From Actinomycetota bacterium (GTDB lineage Bacteria > Actinomycetota > Actinomycetes > Mycobacteriales > Mycobacteriaceae), in assembly GCA_005787665.1 (NCBI GenBank), contig SYAB01000265.1, positions 1 through 9,657 of the forward strand: a stretch of 9,657 nt of DNA, in the 5' to 3' direction. The position numbers were made by a program, and so were the translations under genes. Of this stretch, positions 7,278 to 9,657 are shown piece after piece (position 1 is the stretch's first letter; every line of letters begins with the position of its first letter). Under the pieces are notes generated by a model, which saw only the letters and a list, made by a program, of their open reading frames with translations, ran no database searches and was not told where the DNA came from.

Positions 7278-7292
7278 TGCACCCCGGGAGCA
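7278..7292. repeat. 15-bp near-palindrome upstream of cspB
   Basis: TGCACCCCGGGAGCA has 7-bp arms around a central C with one mismatched pair. It lies 31 bp upstream of the cspB start and 72 bp upstream of yccF, so it could be an operator for either gene or part of the cspB leader. No regulator is assigned. Confidence 0.4.
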
Positions 7293-7305
7293 GGGCGCCG
7301 AAGCG

Positions 7306-7311
7306 ATCGTA
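7306..7311 (-). promoter_or_regulatory. Weak possible -10 for cspB
   Basis: TACGAT on the minus strand fits TAnnnT and would start transcription near 7299, giving a leader of about 50 nt. The -35 is not recognisable, and other starts closer to the gene are possible. Confidence 0.25.
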
Positions 7312-7333
7312 CTCAACCGGACCGCGCCTGGTT

Positions 7334-7347
7334 AGGTAGGCTTACCT
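7334..7347 (+). promoter_or_regulatory. yccF-moaA-moaD promoter: -10 inside an inverted repeat
   Basis: AGGTAGGCTTACCT is an inverted repeat with 5-bp arms (AGGTA/TACCT) and a 4-bp spacer. The -10 hexamer TAGGCT lies within it at 7337-7342 and would start transcription near 7349, just before the ribosome binding site at 7355-7360. A repressor bound here would block the promoter directly. The sequence resembles an IdeR iron box lacking one base in the left half. Confidence 0.5.
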
Positions 7348-7364
7348 GACCGCTGGAGGAAGAC

Positions 7365-7775
7365 ATGCGCCTGATCCTGAACATCATCTGGCTGGTTTTC
7401 GGCGGTCTCTGGTTCGCGCTGGGCTACCTGCTCGCGGCCCTGGTGTGTTTCCTTCTCATCGTCACCATCCCGTTCGGTTTCGCCTCGGCACGGATCGCGA
7501 TGTTCGCGCTGTGGCCCTTCGGCCGGACCGTTGTGGACAAGCCCGGCCCCCACACCGGCGCCCTGATCGGCAACGTGATCTGGGTGCTGCTGTGCGGAAT
7601 CTGGCTGGCCATCGGGCACCTGCTCAGCGCCATCGCGATGGCGATCACGATCGTCGGCATCCCGCTGGCCCTGGCCAACCTCAAGCTCATCCCGATCTCG
7701 CTCATGCCCCTGGGCAAGGAGATCGTCCCGGTCGACCAGGCGAACGACTGGGTGCACAGCCAGGGCCGGGCATGA
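7365..7775 (+). CDS. yccF: YccF domain inner-membrane protein
   Basis: This 136-residue membrane protein contains two YccF repeats in tandem. The first runs from about residue 6 (NIIWLVFGGLWFALGYLLAA) to ALWPFGRTVV near 56. The second runs from about residue 69 (NVIWVLLCGIWLAIGHLLSA) to LMPLGKEIV near 121. Each repeat has N-x-IW, a GxW, a central ITIxGIP/IVTIPFG motif and a closing PxG(K/R). Up to four membrane segments are likely. The family is widespread and its function is unknown. GGAGGA at 7355-7360, four bases before ATG 7365, is a strong ribosome binding site. It is homologous to M. tuberculosis Rv0870c. The stop overlaps the moaA start as ATGA, so the two genes are coupled. Confidence 0.93.
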   Translation: MRLILNIIWLVFGGLWFALGYLLAALVCFLLIVTIPFGFASARIAMFALWPFGRTVVDKPGPHTGALIGNVIWVLLCGIWLAIGHLLSAIAMAITIVGIPLALANLKLIPISLMPLGKEIVPVDQANDWVHSQGRA

Positions 7776-8836
7776 CCATCACCACGCTGGGCGTGCCGAC
7801 GGTCCGCCGCGCGGCGGCACCGCTGCCCGCCAAGATGCCGCGGCAGGGTCCGCTGCTGGACACCTTCGGACGTGCCGCCACCGACCTGCGGGTCTCGTTG
7901 ACCGATCGCTGCAATCTGCGGTGCACCTACTGCATGCCGGCCACCGGGCTGGACTGGCTGCCCGCGGAGGATCTGCTGACCTTCGACGAGCTCAGCCGGC
8001 TGCTGCAACTGGCCGTCGCGCGCCTCGGCGTGACCAGCATCCGGTTCACCGGCGGAGAACCGTTGCTCTATCGCCGCCTCGAGGAGGTGGTGGCCTTCAC
8101 CGCACACCTGCGCCCCCGGCCGGAGATCGCGCTGACCACCAACGGCGTGGGACTCGCGCGGCGCGCCCGCGGACTGGCGGCTGCCGGCCTGGACCGGGTG
8201 AACGTGTCGCTGGACACCGTCGATCCGGCGCATTTCGCGGCCATCACCCGCCGGAGTCGTCTGCAGGAGGTTCTCGACGGGTTGGCCGCAGCGGCCGACG
8301 CCGGACTGACACCGGTCAAGGTCAATGCCGTCCTCGACCCGGTCACCGGCCCGGGAGACGCCGTGGAACTGCTGGGATTCTGTCTCCAACACGGGTACCA
8401 GTTGCGGATCATCGAGCAGATGCCGCTCGACGCCGACCACCAATGGCGACGGGAGTCCACCGTCTCCGCCGACGCCATCGTCGCGGCCCTCCGGGGGACA
8501 TTCGACCTGCGCCCCGACCCCACCCCGCGCGGCTCCGCGCCGGCGGCGTTGTGGCGGGTCAACGGCAGCGCGGCCACCGTCGGCGTCATCGCGTCGGTAT
8601 CGGCGCCGTTCTGCGGGGCCTGCGACCGGACCAGGATGACTGCCGACGGTCAGGTCCGCAGCTGCCTCTTCGCCACCGAGGAGACCGACCTGCGCGCGCT
8701 GTTGCGAAGCGGTGCACCCGACAGCGAGGTGGAACTCGCCTGGCGCGCCGCCATGTGGCGCAAGGCCGCCGGACACGGCATCAACGACCCCGGGTTCGTC
8801 CAGCCGCATCGGCCGATGAGCGCGATCGGGGGCTGA
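7772..8836 (+). CDS. moaA: GTP 3',8-cyclase MoaA (radical SAM, molybdopterin biosynthesis)
   Basis: MoaA converts GTP to 3',8-cyclo-7,8-dihydro-GTP, the first step of molybdenum cofactor synthesis, using SAM and two 4Fe-4S clusters. The 354-residue protein has the radical-SAM cluster motif Cys47-x3-Cys51-x2-Cys54 (DRCNLRCTYCMP) and the SAM-binding GGEP at 94-97. The C-terminal cluster Cys281-x2-Cys284-x13-Cys298 binds GTP, and the adjacent arginines of CDRTRMT are present. It ends in the catalytically important Gly-Gly tail (MSAIGG). All key residues are intact. It corresponds to M. tuberculosis MoaA2 (Rv0869c, about 360 aa). ATG 7772 overlaps the yccF stop by 4 nt (ATGA); an open frame continues upstream within yccF but is not coding. 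moaD starts 2 nt after the stop. Confidence 0.96.
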   Translation: MTITTLGVPTVRRAAAPLPAKMPRQGPLLDTFGRAATDLRVSLTDRCNLRCTYCMPATGLDWLPAEDLLTFDELSRLLQLAVARLGVTSIRFTGGEPLLYRRLEEVVAFTAHLRPRPEIALTTNGVGLARRARGLAAAGLDRVNVSLDTVDPAHFAAITRRSRLQEVLDGLAAAADAGLTPVKVNAVLDPVTGPGDAVELLGFCLQHGYQLRIIEQMPLDADHQWRRESTVSADAIVAALRGTFDLRPDPTPRGSAPAALWRVNGSAATVGVIASVSAPFCGACDRTRMTADGQVRSCLFATEETDLRALLRSGAPDSEVELAWRAAMWRKAAGHGINDPGFVQPHRPMSAIGG

Positions 8837-8838
8837 CT

Positions 8839-9108
8839 ATGACCGAGATCACCACCCCGATTCCGGTCACCGTGCGGTTCTTTGCTGCCGCCCGCGACGC
8901 GGCCGGGAAGGACACCGATGTCCTGAGGGTGCCCATCGGATCGACGATCGATCATGCGATCTGTGAACTAAGTGGTCAGAGTGACAAAATGGCACTTGTG
9001 TTACAGAAGTGCTCATTCTTATGCGACGGAGTCGCCGTCCGCGACCCAGGCACTGTGCTGCACGCCCACCAGACCCTCGACGTTCTGCCGCCCTTCGCCG
9101 GCGGCTAG
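8839..9108 (+). CDS. moaD: MoaD, molybdopterin synthase sulfur-carrier subunit
   Basis: This 89-residue ubiquitin-fold protein carries the sulfur, as a C-terminal thiocarboxylate, that molybdopterin synthase (MoaD with MoaE) inserts into cyclic pyranopterin monophosphate. It begins ITTPIPVTVRFFAAARDAAGKDT, a normal MoaD first strand and helix. It ends LPPFAGG with the essential Gly-Gly. CSFLCDGVAVRD in the middle is also typical of the mycobacterial MoaD2 (Rv0868c). ATG 8839 lies 2 nt after the moaA stop, so the genes are co-translated. The oddity is residues 41-63 (8959-9027). That region is about 43% GC and uses codons rare in this genome (CTA, AGT twice, AAA, CTT, TCA, TTA twice). The protein itself looks intact. 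MoaE is not encoded in this window. Confidence 0.94.
   Translation: MTEITTPIPVTVRFFAAARDAAGKDTDVLRVPIGSTIDHAICELSGQSDKMALVLQKCSFLCDGVAVRDPGTVLHAHQTLDVLPPFAGG
8992..9012. repeat. Inverted repeat inside the low-GC patch of moaD
   Basis: GCACTT (8992-8997) and AAGTGC (9007-9012) are perfect inverted 6-bp arms around a 9-nt spacer. A further AAGTG at 8970-8974 could pair with the same CACTT. This could be an operator or an mRNA hairpin in moaD, or chance in an AT-richer patch. Confidence 0.35.
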
Positions 9109-9109
9109 T

Positions 9110-9125
9110 CGTGATTTAGGTCACA
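9110..9125 (+). promoter_or_regulatory. CRP (cAMP receptor protein) binding site
   Basis: CGTGATTTAGGTCACA matches the mycobacterial CRP consensus TGTGA-N6-TCACA at 9 of 10 defined bases. It starts one base after the moaD stop. In M. tuberculosis the CRP protein Rv3676 is known to control rpfA, which fits this location. The site is 403 bp from the rpfA ATG and about 165 bp from the promoter suggested at 9247-9275. Confidence 0.75.
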
Positions 9126-9139
9126 TCACGGTGCGGTCG

Positions 9140-9158
9140 CGGACCGGCAACGGACCGG
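9140..9158. repeat. Direct repeat CGGACCGG, two copies 11 bp apart
   Basis: CGGACCGG occurs at 9140-9147 and 9151-9158, one helical turn apart, between the CRP site and the first hairpin. The spacing would put two binding half-sites on the same face of DNA. No protein is assigned. Confidence 0.4.
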
Positions 9159-9160
9159 TC

Positions 9161-9211
9161 ACGTGAGCGTCCGACCAGCTGCGACGCAGGGCTTTTCGCG
9201 CTGGCTCACGT
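9161..9211 (+). other. Long stem-loop after moaD
   Basis: ACGTGAGC (9161-9168) pairs perfectly with GCTCACGT (9204-9211). Inside, CAGC (9176-9179) pairs with GCTG (9200-9203) and GCGA (9181-9184) with TCGC (9196-9199). An alternative pairing joins GCGACG (9181-9186) and CGTCGC (9209-9214). There is no T-rich tail, so it is not a standard intrinsic terminator. It may stabilise the end of the moaD message. Confidence 0.45.
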
Positions 9212-9220
9212 CGCGCCACC

Positions 9221-9235
9221 AGGGGAAATGCCCCT
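9221..9235 (+). other. Short GC-rich hairpin
   Basis: AGGGG (9221-9225) pairs with CCCCT (9231-9235) around the loop AAATG. It follows the longer stem-loop by about 10 nt. It could contribute to ending the moaD transcript, although no T-run follows. Confidence 0.35.
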
Positions 9236-9246
9236 CCCGTGAAAAG

Positions 9247-9275
9247 GTGACGCGCCCGCGGACAGCCGTTACCGT
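9247..9275 (+). promoter_or_regulatory. Possible rpfA promoter
   Basis: GTGACG (9247-9252, 4 of 6 with TTGACA) is 17 bp upstream of TACCGT (9270-9275, TAnnnT). Transcription would start near 9282, giving a leader of about 230 nt that contains the 9283-9308 hairpin and the whole riboswitch. This is the best-spaced pair I found between moaD and the riboswitch. Confidence 0.35.
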
Positions 9276-9282
9276 TCTTGCT

Positions 9283-9308
9283 GGCCCACCACTTTTCGGC
9301 GGTGGGCC
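9283..9308 (+). other. Strong 8-bp hairpin upstream of the riboswitch
   Basis: GGCCCACC (9283-9290) pairs perfectly with GGTGGGCC (9301-9308) around a 10-nt loop, ending 12 nt before the riboswitch. The bases after it are C-rich, so it is not a classical terminator. If transcription starts near 9282 it would form at the extreme 5' end of the rpfA mRNA and could protect it from degradation. Confidence 0.5.
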
Positions 9309-9320
9309 CCCTCCGCTCCC

Positions 9321-9493
9321 CGCGCCGAGCTCCATCCACCGGGCGGAGGGAACACCGACACACCTTTCGGATGGAGGCGGGGGACCCAACCGGTCCACCG
9401 ATTCGGACTAGGAGCACCGGCTCCCCGGGGTGAAGCCGCCACGGCGGTCGGACAGCCTCCCGCCCGAACCGGACAGCTGACCTCGCAGGCGCG
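9321..9493 (+). ncRNA. ydaO/yuaA-type c-di-AMP riboswitch in the rpfA leader
   Basis: This is a cis-acting RNA that senses cyclic di-AMP. The outer stem P1 is CGCGCC plus GAG (9321-9329) with CTC (9482-9484) and GGCGCG (9488-9493). TCCATCC (9331-9337) pairs with GGATGGA (9369-9375). The class signatures appear in order: GGCGGGGGACCC (9376-9387), GGGGTGAA (9427-9434) and CCGAACCGGACAGCTGACC (9464-9482), the last followed by TCG. A small stem CCGC/GCGG (9436-9447) lies in the variable arm. In actinobacteria this class is known upstream of rpf-type cell-wall hydrolase genes, where c-di-AMP lowers expression. Only 19 nt separate P1 from the rpfA ATG, including the ribosome binding site, so control may act on translation initiation or by early termination; the sequence does not decide this. 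Confidence 0.93.
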
Positions 9494-9512
9494 ACCGAGA
9501 AGGGACCGACCC

Positions 9513-9657
9513 ATGGGCGGACGGCATCGCAAACCCAGCACCTCTTCCATCGGCGTCGCCAAGATCGCGGTGACCGGTGCGGTCATCGGCGGGAGCAGCA
9601 TCGGTCTCGCGGCCGGGGCGCAGGCAGCCACCGACGCCGAGTGGGACACCGTCGCCA
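9513..9657 (+). CDS. rpfA: Resuscitation-promoting factor RpfA, 5' part (3' end outside window)
   Basis: Rpf proteins are secreted peptidoglycan-cleaving enzymes (lysozyme and transglycosylase-like) that help dormant mycobacteria resume growth. Only 48 residues are visible. The basic start MGGRHRKPSTSSIGVAKIAV is followed by a hydrophobic stretch to about residue 36 and a cleavage site near AQA-A (residues 36-39). The mature protein begins TDAEWDTVA, the opening of the Rpf catalytic domain. The expected catalytic Glu (in the RCESGGNW motif) lies just beyond the window. The match is to M. tuberculosis RpfA (Rv0867c), supported by the moaD2 neighbour. AAGGGA at 9500-9505, seven bases before ATG 9513, is the ribosome binding site. 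Regulation by the CRP site and the c-di-AMP riboswitch upstream is likely. Confidence 0.93.
   Translation, partial: MGGRHRKPSTSSIGVAKIAVTGAVIGGSSIGLAAGAQAATDAEWDTVA

Larger units (their letters stand above)
9109..9512 (+). promoter_or_regulatory. 404-bp regulatory region between moaD and rpfA
   Basis: This is the only gene-free stretch over 300 bp. It contains, in order, a CRP site, an 8-bp direct repeat, a long stem-loop, a short hairpin, a possible promoter, an 8-bp hairpin, the c-di-AMP riboswitch and the rpfA ribosome binding site. Short open frames on both strands have no start signals or recognisable protein content and are not called. Confidence 0.85.

Noticed and set aside
7445..7771. 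Upstream extension of the moaA frame
   Set aside because: It lies inside yccF in another frame. ATG 7772 in the ATGA overlap fits the MoaA length and N-terminus.
7424..8809. Long minus-strand open frame opposite yccF and moaA
   Set aside because: It is antisense to two genes with complete diagnostic motifs. Its composition is typical of a shadow frame.
8962..8979. TGTGA...TCA in the moaD low-GC patch as a second CRP site
   Set aside because: Spacing between the half-sites is 9 rather than 6, and the right half is incomplete.
9163..9411. Open frames on both strands across the rpfA leader
   Set aside because: They overlap the riboswitch and hairpins, lack ribosome binding sites and resemble no protein family.

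Overview
The window comes from a mycobacterium, most likely an environmental or rapidly growing (Mycolicibacterium-like) species. The DNA is GC-rich (I estimate nearly 70%), several start codons are GTG, and several genes look leaderless. The gene content, order and strand match the M. tuberculosis block from Rv0884c (serC) down to Rv0867c (rpfA), read in reverse. This comparison is from memory of the H37Rv map and is not a search result.

Layout, left to right. (1) 1-1863: the 3' part of serC (serine biosynthesis), then sepH (FtsZ-binding division regulator). (2) 1874-2980, minus strand: an rRNA methyltransferase of the SpoU/TrmH type followed by a small three-helix membrane protein; these converge on sepH. 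(3) 3025-3757: a DUF2530-type small membrane protein and an SRPBCC lipid-binding-fold protein, probably one operon, divergent from the methyltransferase. (4) 3754-4608, minus: a DUF3027 protein with a cysteine cluster, convergent with the SRPBCC gene. (5) 4697-6840: an MFS-type membrane protein and a DUF2771 exported protein whose start and stop codons overlap. (6) 6837-7247, minus: cspB, an extended cold-shock protein. (7) 7365-9108: yccF, moaA and moaD, a tightly packed operon joining a membrane protein to the first step of molybdopterin synthesis and its sulfur carrier. (8) 9109-9512: a 404-bp regulatory region. (9) 9513 to the end: the 5' part of rpfA, a secreted resuscitation-promoting factor.

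The richest part is the rpfA leader. It holds a near-consensus CRP (cAMP receptor protein) site directly after the moaD stop, a run of strong hairpins, a possible promoter, and a clear ydaO-type (c-di-AMP) riboswitch ending about 20 nt before the rpfA ATG. Two nucleotide second messengers therefore appear to converge on one cell-wall hydrolase gene. A low-GC patch with rare codons lies inside moaD just upstream.

Compared with M. tuberculosis, the PPE13, MarR (Rv0880) and Rv0874c-fadE10-PE_PGRS15 genes are absent from their expected places, and an SRPBCC gene occupies the PPE13 slot. No transposon, CRISPR array, tRNA or rRNA was seen. I found no clearly undescribed system. The most open questions are the moaD patch, the folding alternatives upstream of the riboswitch, and the yccF promoter palindrome.
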